NCBI RefSeq assembly: GCF_003732665.1
Contig: NZ_MOBP01000015.1
Location: forward strand, 186,001-250,000
DNA length: 64,000 nucleotides
DNA from: Pseudomonas frederiksbergensis
GTDB taxonomy: Bacteria; Pseudomonadota; Gammaproteobacteria; Pseudomonadales; Pseudomonadaceae
Direction: 5' to 3'
In this document: piece by piece, positions 55,177 to 63,012 of the stretch
How the letters are laid out: each line of letters opens with the position of its first letter
Position numbering within the stretch: the first letter of the stretch is position 1
Notes under the pieces: model-generated
What the model was told of the DNA's origin: nothing
Databases searched by the model: none
Seen by the model: only the letters and a program-made list of their open reading frames with translations
Position numbers and translations under genes: made by a program

Positions 55177-55872
55177 CTAGAAAGGGAACAGCGGGCTGAG
55201 GAAGAAACGGTCGAACCAGCCTGGCTGACTCGCATCGGCAAACGCACCGGTGCCCGAATAGGTGATACGTGCATCGGCGACGCGGGTCGACGACACGGTG
55301 TTATCGGTAGCGATGTCATCGGCGCGCACCAGACCGGCAATCCGCACCAGCTCATCACCGGAGTTGAGGGTCATCCACTTCTCGCCGCGCACGGCGATGA
55401 TGCCGTTGGGCAAGACGTCGGCGACGGTCACGGTGATCGAACCGGTCAGGCTGTTGCTCTGGCCGGACTTGCTGGCGCCGTTGGTGGCGCGGTCGCCGCT
55501 GTAGCCGACGTCCAGGCTCAGGTCACCGCCGCCCACCGGGTTATTGGTGCTCAAGCCGCCACCGAACAGCGACGACAGGCCGATGCCGGTCTTGCTGGTC
55601 TTATCGATCTGCGAGTTGGCGCCTTTGCTGGCCTGGGTCTTCTCGTTCAGGGTGATGGTGATGATGTCACCGACCCGGAACGCCTTGCGGTCGCTGTACA
55701 GGTTCTGTTCGAAACCGGCCTGGTAGATCGAGCCATTGTTGGCGGCCGCCGGCAACGGCGTTCGCGGCAACACCGGGGCGTAGTAAGGGTCATTGGGTTT
55801 AGGCGTCGGCGCGACGCAGCCCGCGAGCGCGACCACCCCACTCAGTGCCACAACAGATACAAAGCGATTCAT
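55177..55872 (-). CDS. flgH: flagellar L-ring lipoprotein FlgH
   Basis: FlgH builds the outer-membrane L-ring. The 231-residue protein has a lipoprotein signal peptide with lipobox LAGC (Cys19) and the conserved FlgH motif VGDIITITLNEKTQASK. The length is normal. It follows flgG by 52 bp in the operon. Confidence 0.97.
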   Translation of the reverse strand: MNRFVSVVALSGVVALAGCVAPTPKPNDPYYAPVLPRTPLPAAANNGSIYQAGFEQNLYSDRKAFRVGDIITITLNEKTQASKGANSQIDKTSKTGIGLSSLFGGGLSTNNPVGGGDLSLDVGYSGDRATNGASKSGQSNSLTGSITVTVADVLPNGIIAVRGEKWMTLNSGDELVRIAGLVRADDIATDNTVSSTRVADARITYSGTGAFADASQPGWFDRFFLSPLFPF

Positions 55873-55924
55873 GACCCTACCTCACGGTGTTGCTGGCGCC
55901 CGTATGGCCGCCCCATAGACTTGA

Positions 55925-56710
55925 TTACAGATTCTGCGTTACGAACGAGAGCATCTGGTCGGCGGTGGAGATCACCTTGGAGTTCATCTCGTAGGCGCGT
56001 TGAGTGGTGATCATGTTGACCATCTCTTCAACGGTGCTGACGTTGGAACCTTCCAGGGTGTTCTGCAGCGTGGTGCCGAAACCGTTCAGGCCCGGCGTGC
56101 CGACTTGCGGCGCACCGCTGGCGGCGGTTTCCAGGAACAGGTTGTTACCCACTGCTTGCAGACCGGCCGGGTTGATGAAGTCGGCGGTTTGCAGGTTGCC
56201 GATCACCTGGGAGGCCGGGTTGCCGGGAACGGTGATGGACACCGTGCCGTCAGTGCCGACGGTGAAGGTCTGGGCGTTGTTCGGGATGACAATGGCCGGT
56301 TCCAGGGCGAAACCGCTGGCGTTGACGATCTGGCCGTTGGAATCGAGGTGGAACGTGCCGTCACGGGTGTAGGACGTGGTGCCGTCCGGTTGCAGGATCT
56401 GGAAGAAACCGCGACCGTCGACCGCCAGGTCCAGCGGCTGCTCGGTGGTTTGCAGGCTGCCGGCGGAGAAGTTTTTCTGGGTGCCGACGATGCGCACACC
56501 CGTACCCAATTGCAGGCCGGACGGCAATTCGCTGTCCTGGGTCGACTGGGCGCCAGGCTGGCGTTTGATCTGGTACAGCAAGTCCTGGAACTCGGCGCGA
56601 TCACGTTTGAAACCCGTGGTCGATACGTTCGCCAGGTTGTTGGAAATGGTGGTCAGGTTAGTGTCCTGGGCGGACAGACCTGTTTTGGCAACCCATAGAG
56701 CCGGAAGCAT
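55925..56710 (-). CDS. flgG: flagellar distal rod protein FlgG
   Basis: FlgG is the distal rod subunit. The 261-residue protein begins MLPALWVAKTGLSAQDTNLTTISNNLANVSTTGFKRDRAEF, the rod/hook N-terminal motif, and ends with the matching C-terminal motif TVEEMVNMITTQRAYEMNSKVISTADQML. It is 46 bp downstream of flgF. Confidence 0.98.
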   Translation of the reverse strand: MLPALWVAKTGLSAQDTNLTTISNNLANVSTTGFKRDRAEFQDLLYQIKRQPGAQSTQDSELPSGLQLGTGVRIVGTQKNFSAGSLQTTEQPLDLAVDGRGFFQILQPDGTTSYTRDGTFHLDSNGQIVNASGFALEPAIVIPNNAQTFTVGTDGTVSITVPGNPASQVIGNLQTADFINPAGLQAVGNNLFLETAASGAPQVGTPGLNGFGTTLQNTLEGSNVSTVEEMVNMITTQRAYEMNSKVISTADQMLSFVTQNL

Positions 56711-56756
56711 TTCGATTCTCCTCGTGCGCCTGTTTTACGGCGCGACGTTCTGGTAA

Positions 56757-57497
56757 TTAGCTGATCTGCAAGACCCGAGCCATGGCCTGGTCATCGTCTT
56801 TGGCGGTGTTCATCATCTTGATGTGCAGCTCGAATTGCTTCGACAAAGCCAGCACCGAGGTCATCTCTTCCACGGCGTTGACGTTGCTCGACTCAAGGAA
56901 CCCGGACACCAGTTTGACGCCCGCATCGGCTTGCGCCGGCTTGCCGTCCTTGGTGTGGATCGAACCATCCAGGCCTTTGGTCATGTTCTTCAGGTCTGGG
57001 TTGACCAGTTTGATGCGGTCGATTTCGGCCATCACCCGTGGGCCTTCACCCATCGAACGAATGCTGATGGTGCCGTCCTCGCCCACTTCGATTTTCTGCT
57101 CGGGCGGCACGGCAATCGGCCCGCCATTGCCCATTACCGGCATACCATTGCCGGCCCGCAACACGCCGAGGGCGTCAATGTTCAGGCTGCCGGTGCGCAC
57201 GTAGTTTTCGCTGCCATCGGGGCTCTGCACCGCGATCCAGCCATTGCCGGTCACGGCGACGTCGAGGTCACGGCCGGTTTCCACCATCGAACCAGGCGAG
57301 AAGTCAGTGGCCGGGCGTTCGGTCATGGCATAGGCACGCGCCGGAAAGCTGTCACCAAACACCGGCATCGAACGGGCCTGTTCCAGGTCCTTCTGAAAAC
57401 CGTTGGTGGAGATGTTCGCCAGGTTGTTCGCATGAGCCTTCTGCGCCAGTGCATTCTGGCTGGCGCCGGTCATTGCCACATAAAGGTACTTGTCCAC
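56757..57497 (-). CDS. flgF: flagellar proximal rod protein FlgF
   Basis: FlgF is a proximal rod subunit. The GTG start at 57497 (VDKYLYVAMTGASQNALAQKAHANNLANISTNGF) gives 246 residues, the family size, and has AGAGGAAAG upstream. An in-frame extension to 57749 runs through the REP region and is not coding. The C-terminus carries the rod motif AVEEMTSVLALSKQFELHIKMM. It is the first gene of flgFGHIJKL here, behind a sigma-54-like site. Confidence 0.96.
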   Translation of the reverse strand: MDKYLYVAMTGASQNALAQKAHANNLANISTNGFQKDLEQARSMPVFGDSFPARAYAMTERPATDFSPGSMVETGRDLDVAVTGNGWIAVQSPDGSENYVRTGSLNIDALGVLRAGNGMPVMGNGGPIAVPPEQKIEVGEDGTISIRSMGEGPRVMAEIDRIKLVNPDLKNMTKGLDGSIHTKDGKPAQADAGVKLVSGFLESSNVNAVEEMTSVLALSKQFELHIKMMNTAKDDDQAMARVLQIS

Positions 57498-57554
57498 GCT
57501 CTTTCCTCTGCCTGCCGGACGTTTGCCGCCCACTGCTGTACTTCTGAGCCTTAA

Positions 57555-57569
57555 GCAATTTGCAGACCA
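57555..57569 (-). promoter_or_regulatory. sigma-54 promoter of flgFGHIJKL
   Basis: The minus strand reads TGGTCTGCAAATTGC, with GG-N10-GC spacing and a strong TTGC -12 element. It is 58 bp upstream of the flgF GTG. FleR/RpoN control of flgFGHIJKL is known in P. aeruginosa. Confidence 0.7.
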
Positions 57570-57712
57570 ACTTTTTTCTGACAGCGCCGGGCCCGGCAAA
57601 CAAAGGACTTGAGGGGTTTTGAGGGGATGAGGGGATTGTGTCGAAGTCGAAAAACCGGCGGTGTTATGCCGTTTGGTGGCAAGGCTTGACCTGGAGGTTG
57701 ACCGGACTGCCG

Positions 57713-57780
57713 CCTTCGCGAGCAAGCCCGCTCCCACAGGTGATCGCATTCCCCTGTGGGAGCGGGCTTGCTCGCGAAGA
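57713..57780. repeat. REP pair between phhR and flgF
   Basis: REP cores at about 57713-57738 and 57755-57780 with their CCCACAGG/CCTGTGGG ends towards each other, spaced by 16 bp. This is the same outward orientation as the 9648-9725 pair. It is 28 bp past the phhR stop. Confidence 0.9.
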
Positions 57781-57807
57781 GGCCATCACAGACACAACAC
57801 CTATTGG

Positions 57808-59367
57808 CTATGACTCAGTCTTACCAACGTCGTACTCGCGCAATTTATTGGCAATGGTCGTGTGCGAAACCCCCAACCGTTTCCCCAGTTGCCGACTGCT
57901 CGGATGCTCGGAATACAAGCGCTCCAGCACCGCTTTCTCAAAGCGCCCGACAATCGCATCCAATCCACCTTCCAGCGAGAAATCGCCAAGGGGCTGACGC
58001 ACGCCGTAGTCCGGCAGGCGAATATGCTCGACCTTGACCGTCCCGCCCTCGCACAGGGAAACCGCCTGGAACAATACGTTCTCCAACTGCCGCACATTGC
58101 CCGGCCAGTGGTAATGACTGAGCCGCTCCATCGCCGCCGGTGCCAGTTTCGGCAACGGACAACCGATCTGCCGACTGGCCTGGTCGAGGAAGTGCTCCAC
58201 CAACGGCGTCAAACCGTCGAGGCATTCGCGCAGCGGCGGGATGTGCAACGACAGCACGTTCAAGCGGTGATACAAATCCTGGCGAAACTCGCCTCGGGCA
58301 CACAACTCGGACAGGTCCACTTGGGTCGCGCAGATCACCCGTACATCGAGGTAGACCTCTTCATCGCTGCCGACACGCCGGAAGCAACCGTCCTGCAAAA
58401 AGCGCAGCAATTTCACCTGCAGGCGCGGGCTCATTTCCCCGACGCCATCGAGAAACAACGTGCCGCCCGCCGTCAGCTCCAGCAGCCCGAGTTTGCCTTC
58501 GGCCCGCGCCCCTTCGAAGGCGCCGGGGCCATAACCGAACAACTCGGTCTCGGCCATGGACTCCGGCAGACCGGCGCAGTTGAGCGCCATCAACGGCGAC
58601 TGACCGCGAGGGCTGGCCAGGTGACAGGCCCGGGCCAGCAGTTCCTTGCCGGTGCCGGTTTCGCCTTCTATCAATAGCGGCGCGTCCAGTGGCGCCATGC
58701 GTCGGGCCTCGCGCACCACTGCCGCCATGACTTTCGAACTCTGGAAGATGCTGTCGAAACCGCGCAGTTCCTGTTTGCGCACGTTATAGATGCGCTCCCC
58801 GACCCTGTCCGCCCGGTGCAATGTCAAAACGGCGCCGGCCATGGCCTCGCTGTCGTCGTGCTCCGATTGCAACGGCGCAATGTCGGCGAGAAACACGTCG
58901 CCCTTGACCTTGACCCGCAGGCCATTGATCCGCGATTTGTTGGCGCGCACCAGCTCCGGCAAGTCGAAATCTTCGGCGTAACGGGACAAAGGGATCCCTG
59001 GCACCTCGTCCACCCGCACACCGAGCAACTGCGCCGCCGCCCGGTTGGCCGCGACGATCGAGCCGCCCATGTCGATCGATAGCACCGGGAATTCCAGGGC
59101 GCCGAGCAGCGCATTGAGCTCCATGTGCCGACGCTCGCTGGGCATAAGCCCTACACGCTTGACGCCGAATACTCCGCCAATCGCCTCGAATTTCGGACGC
59201 AACGCCTGGAACTGGATGTTGATCAGGTTCGGGCAATGCAGGTAGATCGCGTTGCCATGCTCACCGCCCACCTCACCGCGGGCGACGTTGATCCCGTATT
59301 CCACCAGCAGGTTAAGGATGTCGCGCAGGATGCCGATGCGGTTTTGGCAGTGGACTTTGATACGCAT
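57808..59367 (-). CDS. phhR: transcriptional regulator PhhR (TyrR family)
   Basis: PhhR activates aromatic amino acid catabolism. The start at 59367 (MRIKVHCQNRIGILRDILNLL) gives 519 residues, matching known PhhR. An N-terminal ACT domain (1-about 70) is followed by PAS (about 80-180), an AAA+ domain with GETGTGKELLAR, and a C-terminal HTH (SSRQLGKRLGVSHTTIANKLREY). The sigma-54 loop reads GAFEGA instead of GAFTGA. It is divergent from phhA, its known target. Confidence 0.95.
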   Translation of the reverse strand: MRIKVHCQNRIGILRDILNLLVEYGINVARGEVGGEHGNAIYLHCPNLINIQFQALRPKFEAIGGVFGVKRVGLMPSERRHMELNALLGALEFPVLSIDMGGSIVAANRAAAQLLGVRVDEVPGIPLSRYAEDFDLPELVRANKSRINGLRVKVKGDVFLADIAPLQSEHDDSEAMAGAVLTLHRADRVGERIYNVRKQELRGFDSIFQSSKVMAAVVREARRMAPLDAPLLIEGETGTGKELLARACHLASPRGQSPLMALNCAGLPESMAETELFGYGPGAFEGARAEGKLGLLELTAGGTLFLDGVGEMSPRLQVKLLRFLQDGCFRRVGSDEEVYLDVRVICATQVDLSELCARGEFRQDLYHRLNVLSLHIPPLRECLDGLTPLVEHFLDQASRQIGCPLPKLAPAAMERLSHYHWPGNVRQLENVLFQAVSLCEGGTVKVEHIRLPDYGVRQPLGDFSLEGGLDAIVGRFEKAVLERLYSEHPSSRQLGKRLGVSHTTIANKLREYDVGKTES

Positions 59368-59419
59368 ATAAAAGGCCCGAAAAAGCGGTGAGTGAATTGG
59401 ATGCCAAACACATACCTCC

Positions 59420-59525
59420 TGTGGGAGCGGCGGTGCGACGATTCGACTTGCTCGCGAACAGGGAGTGTCAGTCGACATCATCATTGGCTGACACGACGCC
59501 TTCGCGAGCAAGCCCGCTCCCACAG
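59420..59525. repeat. REP inverted pair with an inserted block, upstream of phhR
   Basis: The left arm (59420-59457) keeps CTGTGGGAGCGG and TTGCTCGCGAA but has an insertion (CGGTGCGACGATTCGAC) between them. The right arm (59502-59525) is normal. The pair begins 53 bp from the phhR start codon. Confidence 0.85.
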
Positions 59526-59649
59526 GGTTATTGCGGTGCCTGCGGATGGAATTTTCTGACAGGGCGCAAAGTTAGTCGTCAAGATTATGTGACACCCACA
59601 GCCCTTTTCAAACCCGAAAAACTCAATACCTGCGCCACACCCACCAATC

Positions 59650-59667
59650 CGTAACGAAAACTTTACG
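59650..59667. promoter_or_regulatory. candidate PhhR (TyrR-type) operator
   Basis: The 18-bp dyad CGTAACGAAAACTTTACG matches TGTAAA-N6-TTTACA with three mismatches, CGTAA and TTACG being symmetrical. It is 122 bp upstream of the phhA ATG. Confidence 0.55.
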
Positions 59668-59788
59668 AAAATCACGGACTTTTCCTACGCGAGCTGCAAT
59701 CCACCCGCTGCATCACCGCACGCCTTGGGGTATCTCTAGGTCCATAGCTGTACATAACAAGAACGAATTCCCCTAGCAGGAGAGCAGC

Positions 59789-60580
59789 ATGAAGCAGACG
59801 CAATACGTGGCCCGCGAGCCCGATGCGCAAGGTTTTATCGACTACCCCGCCGAAGAACATGCGGTGTGGAACACGCTGATCACTCGTCAACTGAAAGTGA
59901 TCGAAGGGCGTGCGTGCCAGGAATACCGGGACGGTATCGAAAAACTCGGTCTGCCCCACGACCGCATTCCGCAATTGGGCGAGATCAACAAAGTCCTCGG
60001 TGAAACCACCGGTTGGCAAGTAGCCCGGGTTCCGGCGCTGATTCCCTTCCAGACCTTTTTCGAATTGCTCGCCAGCAAGCAGTTTCCGGTGGCGACCTTT
60101 ATTCGTACCCGCGAGGAGCTGGATTACCTGCAAGAGCCGGACATTTTCCACGAGATCTTTGGCCACTGCCCGCTGCTGACCAACCCCTGGTTTGCTGAAT
60201 TTACCCACACCTACGGCAAACTCGGCCTACAGGCCACCAAGGAAGAACGCGTTTACCTGGCGCGCCTGTACTGGATGACCATCGAGTTCGGCATGGTCGA
60301 CACGCCAGAGGGCCTGCGCATCTACGGCGGCGGCATCCTGTCCTCACCCAAAGAAACAGTTTACTGCCTGTCGGACGAACCGGAACATCAGGCCTTCGAT
60401 CCGCTGGAATGCATGCGCACGCCGTATCGCATCGACATTCTGCAACCGCTGTACTTTGTGCTGCCCAACCTCAAGCGTCTGTTCGACGTGGCCCATGAAG
60501 ACATCATGGCCATGGTCAAGCAAGGCATGCAGCTGGGCTTGCACGCTCCGAAATTCCCACCCAAACCGAAGGCCGCGTGA
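59789..60580 (+). CDS. phhA: phenylalanine 4-monooxygenase PhhA
   Basis: PhhA hydroxylates phenylalanine to tyrosine using a pterin cofactor and iron. The 263-residue protein has the bacterial length and the iron-binding triad His121, His126 (HEIFGHCPLL) and Glu166 (MTIEFG). A good Shine-Dalgarno (AGGAGAGCAGC) precedes the ATG. phhB and phhC follow, forming the catabolic operon controlled by PhhR. Confidence 0.97.
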   Translation: MKQTQYVAREPDAQGFIDYPAEEHAVWNTLITRQLKVIEGRACQEYRDGIEKLGLPHDRIPQLGEINKVLGETTGWQVARVPALIPFQTFFELLASKQFPVATFIRTREELDYLQEPDIFHEIFGHCPLLTNPWFAEFTHTYGKLGLQATKEERVYLARLYWMTIEFGMVDTPEGLRIYGGGILSSPKETVYCLSDEPEHQAFDPLECMRTPYRIDILQPLYFVLPNLKRLFDVAHEDIMAMVKQGMQLGLHAPKFPPKPKAA

Positions 60581-60693
60581 ACCGCGACTTTTACTGACAA
60601 GTGAGCCTGTCAGTCGGCGCGGCTTTGGTTTAGCGTGTCGGCATTGACGGCCGATATAGCCCATATAAAAAAACTCGATACAGGAAACAGACC

Positions 60694-61050
60694 ATGTCCG
60701 CTTTGAACCAAGCCCACTGCGAAGCCTGCCAAGCCGGCGCCCCCCAGGTCAGCGACGAAGAACTGCCGGTCCTGATCAAGCAGATCCCTGACTGGAACAT
60801 TGAAGTGCGCGACAGCGTGATGCAGCTGGAAAAAGTTTTCCTGTTCAAGAATTTCAAACATGCCCTGGCGTTCACCAACGCGGTCGGTGAAATCTCCGAG
60901 GCCGAAGGTCACCACCCGGGCCTGTTGACCGAGTGGGGCAAAGTCACCGTGACCTGGTGGAGCCACTCCATCAAAGGCCTGCACCGCAACGACTTCATCA
61001 TGGCCGCGCGCACTGATGAAGTGGCCAAGGACGCCGAGGGCCGCAAATAA
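60694..61050 (+). CDS. phhB: pterin-4a-carbinolamine dehydratase PhhB
   Basis: PhhB recycles the pterin cofactor of PhhA. The 118-residue protein has the DCoH fold signature LEKVFLFKNFKHALAFTNAVGEISEAEGHHPGL, with the catalytic HHP motif. It starts 114 bp after phhA with an AGGAAAC ribosome site and ends in TAATG, overlapping phhC. Confidence 0.96.
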   Translation: MSALNQAHCEACQAGAPQVSDEELPVLIKQIPDWNIEVRDSVMQLEKVFLFKNFKHALAFTNAVGEISEAEGHHPGLLTEWGKVTVTWWSHSIKGLHRNDFIMAARTDEVAKDAEGRK

Positions 61051-62243
61051 TGCATTTCGACGCCATCGGCCGAGTACCCGGCGACCCGATTCTCGGCCTG
61101 ATGGAGGCCTATGCGCAGGACCCCAACCCGCGCAAATTCGACCTGGGCGTGGGTGTCTATAAAGACGCCCAGGGCCTGACGCCGATTCCGCAAGCGGTAA
61201 AACTCGCCGAGGCGCGTCTGGTGGATCGCCAGAACACCAAGACCTACATCGGTGGTCACGGCGAACCGGCGTTCGGCAAAGTCATGAACGAGTTGGTGCT
61301 GGGTGCCGATTCGCCTCTGATCGCCGAGCAGCGGGCCGGTGTCACCCAGACCCCGGGCGGCACTGGCGCCCTGCGTTTGAGCGCGGACTTCATCGCGCAC
61401 ATGCTGCCGGGCCGTGGCGTATGGCTGAGCAACCCGACCTGGCCGATCCATGAAACGATTTTCGCCACGGCCGGGGTCAAGGTCAGCCACTACCCGTACG
61501 TGGGCAGCGACAACCGTCTCGATGTCGATGCCATGCTGGCGGTGCTCAACGAAGCGCCCAAGGGCGACGTGGTGCTGCTGCACGCCTGCTGCCACAACCC
61601 AACCGGTTTCGATCTGTCCCATGACGATTGGCGCCGGGTGCTCGACGTGGTCCGCCGCCGCGAGTTGTTGCCGCTGATCGACTTCGCTTATCAAGGTTTC
61701 GGCGATGGCCTGGAACAGGACGCCTGGTCCACCCGATTATTCGTCGATGCGTTGCCGGAAGTGCTGATCACCAGCTCCTGCTCGAAGAACTTCGGCCTGT
61801 ACCGCGACCGCACCGGCGCGCTGATTGTCTGTGCGAAAACCGCCGACAAACTGGTGGATATCCGCAGCCAACTGGCCAACATCGCCCGCAACCTGTGGTC
61901 GACACCGCCGGATCACGGCGCGGCCGTAGTGGCGACCATCCTTGGCGACCCGGAGCTGAAAAGCCTGTGGGCCGACGAAGTGGAAGCCATGCGCTTGCGT
62001 ATCGCGCAACTGCGCAGCGGTCTAGTGGAAGCCCTTGAGCCCCACGGCTTGCGCGAGCGCTTTGCGCACATTGGCGTGCAACGCGGGATGTTCTCCTACA
62101 CCGGTTTGTCGCCGGAGCAGGTCAAGCAACTGCGCGAGCATCACAGCGTGTACATGGTCAGCTCCGGGCGGGCGAACGTGGCGGGGATTGATGCAACGCG
62201 GCTGGCGCTGTTGGCCGAGGCGATTGCCGAAGTCTGCAAATAA
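61050..62243 (+). CDS. phhC: aromatic amino acid aminotransferase PhhC
   Basis: PhhC is the PLP aminotransferase for tyrosine/phenylalanine catabolism (aspartate aminotransferase family I). The 397-residue protein has the PLP lysine Lys246 in SSCSKNFGLYRDRTG, the HNPTG motif at 182-186, and an Arg-containing C-terminus (SSGRANVAGI). Its ATG overlaps the phhB stop by 1 bp. Confidence 0.95.
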   Translation: MHFDAIGRVPGDPILGLMEAYAQDPNPRKFDLGVGVYKDAQGLTPIPQAVKLAEARLVDRQNTKTYIGGHGEPAFGKVMNELVLGADSPLIAEQRAGVTQTPGGTGALRLSADFIAHMLPGRGVWLSNPTWPIHETIFATAGVKVSHYPYVGSDNRLDVDAMLAVLNEAPKGDVVLLHACCHNPTGFDLSHDDWRRVLDVVRRRELLPLIDFAYQGFGDGLEQDAWSTRLFVDALPEVLITSSCSKNFGLYRDRTGALIVCAKTADKLVDIRSQLANIARNLWSTPPDHGAAVVATILGDPELKSLWADEVEAMRLRIAQLRSGLVEALEPHGLRERFAHIGVQRGMFSYTGLSPEQVKQLREHHSVYMVSSGRANVAGIDATRLALLAEAIAEVCK

Positions 62244-62266
62244 CCCTCAAACATTGGTAATTCCCC

Positions 62267-62356
62267 TGTGGGAGCGGGCTTGCTCGCGAAAGCGCAGTGT
62301 CAGTCAATGTTGATGTCGACTGACACACCGCATTCGCGAGCAAGCCCGCTCCCACA
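62267..62356. repeat. REP inverted pair downstream of phhC
   Basis: REP cores face each other at about 62267-62290 and 62333-62356. The spacer contains the inner dyad TGTCAGTC / GACTGACA, so the whole can form a long cruciform. It lies 24 bp past the phhC stop. Confidence 0.92.
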
Positions 62357-62517
62357 TTTGATTTGTGTGACTGCTAGCGACCTGTCTAGACAATCCCACT
62401 CGTCGAAACAAATGGATATAAAAGTCTGTTTGTCATTTCTCCTGCTGTATCCTGCCCAAGCTTTTTAAAAGCGCGGATCTACCAGATCTATCAACAGACT
62501 TTGCGAGGAGCGCGAAC

Positions 62518-62649
62518 ATGCACGAGATCCCTAATCTCCCCTTCCCAAGCCTGCACGAAACTGAGCAGACAACCACGCAACAAGCCGGCGCCCAACAGCC
62601 CGAGCCGAAAGAAGCCACTGACAGTCGAAAGACTGACAGCGAAGACTGA
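62518..62649 (+). CDS. small hypothetical protein, 43 residues
   Basis: A short ORF beginning MHEIPNLPFPSLHETE and ending KTDSED. It is Gln/Pro/Glu/Thr-rich and highly hydrophilic. A GAGGAG motif is 8 bp upstream of the ATG. Nothing identifies a family, and the coding status rests only on the ribosome site and ORF. Confidence 0.4.
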   Translation: MHEIPNLPFPSLHETEQTTTQQAGAQQPEPKEATDSRKTDSED

Positions 62650-62670
62650 AACACCTGCAATGCCAGACCG

Positions 62671-62700
62671 TGTGGAAAGCGCTAACATGCGCTTTCCACA
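62671..62700. other. perfect 12-bp stem-loop
   Basis: TGTGGAAAGCGC (62671-62682) and GCGCTTTCCACA (62689-62700) pair perfectly around a 6-nt loop. No T-run follows. It lies between the 43-residue and 60-residue ORFs and may be a mRNA structure or a protein-binding dyad. Confidence 0.6.
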
Positions 62701-62725
62701 CCGCCTGAACCCCGAGCACCCCGCC

Positions 62726-62908
62726 ATGACCGATGAATTTTCTGAAACCCAGGCCAGCGTTCTAATCGGCACCGCCGAGAAAATGATCGAGATCTGGAAT
62801 CGCCTCTCCCCGGAAAAACAAGCCGCCCTGCTGGCCCGCTTCGGCAGCGAAGAAAACGCCCTCGCCGCCCTGGTTACCACGCAACTGGTCGCCCCTGCCA
62901 AATCCTGA
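62726..62908 (+). CDS. small hypothetical protein, 60 residues
   Basis: The 60-residue acidic helical protein reads MTDEFSETQASVLIGTAEKM at the start and ends TTQLVAPAKS. The composition is that of a real small soluble protein, although no function can be assigned. An alternative in-frame start at 62659 or earlier is less likely because it would run through the stem-loop. It is followed by a 100-bp gap to the MFS gene. Confidence 0.55.
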   Translation: MTDEFSETQASVLIGTAEKMIEIWNRLSPEKQAALLARFGSEENALAALVTTQLVAPAKS

Positions 62909-63012
62909 TTCACCCCCGCCCGGCAAATAGTTTTACTTTTCCACGACCGCCCGCCCTTCCCGCCGCTATCATAAGCAGCCTATCTATCCTGCTGCCCCGT
63001 GGACCTTTACCC

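Larger units (their letters stand above)
57498..57807. other. intergenic region between flgF and phhR
   Basis: A 310-bp gap. It holds the flgF sigma-54 site (57555-57569) and a REP pair (57713-57780). No ORF was judged real; the in-frame extension of flgF through here is an artefact. Confidence 0.6.
59368..59788. other. phhR-phhA divergent control region
   Basis: A 421-bp gap with a REP pair at 59420-59525 on the phhR side and a TyrR/PhhR-type box at 59650-59667 on the phhA side. No sigma-54 element with GG-N10-GC spacing was found upstream of phhA. A weak TTGGGG lies near 59723 as a sigma-70 -35 candidate. Confidence 0.55.

Noticed and set aside
57498..57749. Extended flgF ORF up to 57749
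   Set aside because: It includes the REP region and a rhs of low-complexity residues; the GTG at 57497 has a ribosome site and gives the family length.
59368..59523. Extended phhR ORF up to 59523
   Set aside because: It runs through the REP pair; the conserved ACT-domain start MRIKVHCQ is at 59367.
60594..60613. Small hairpin CTGACA...TGTCAG between phhA and phhB
   Set aside because: Only 6 bp of stem with no T-run, too weak to call a terminator; the two genes are most likely co-transcribed.
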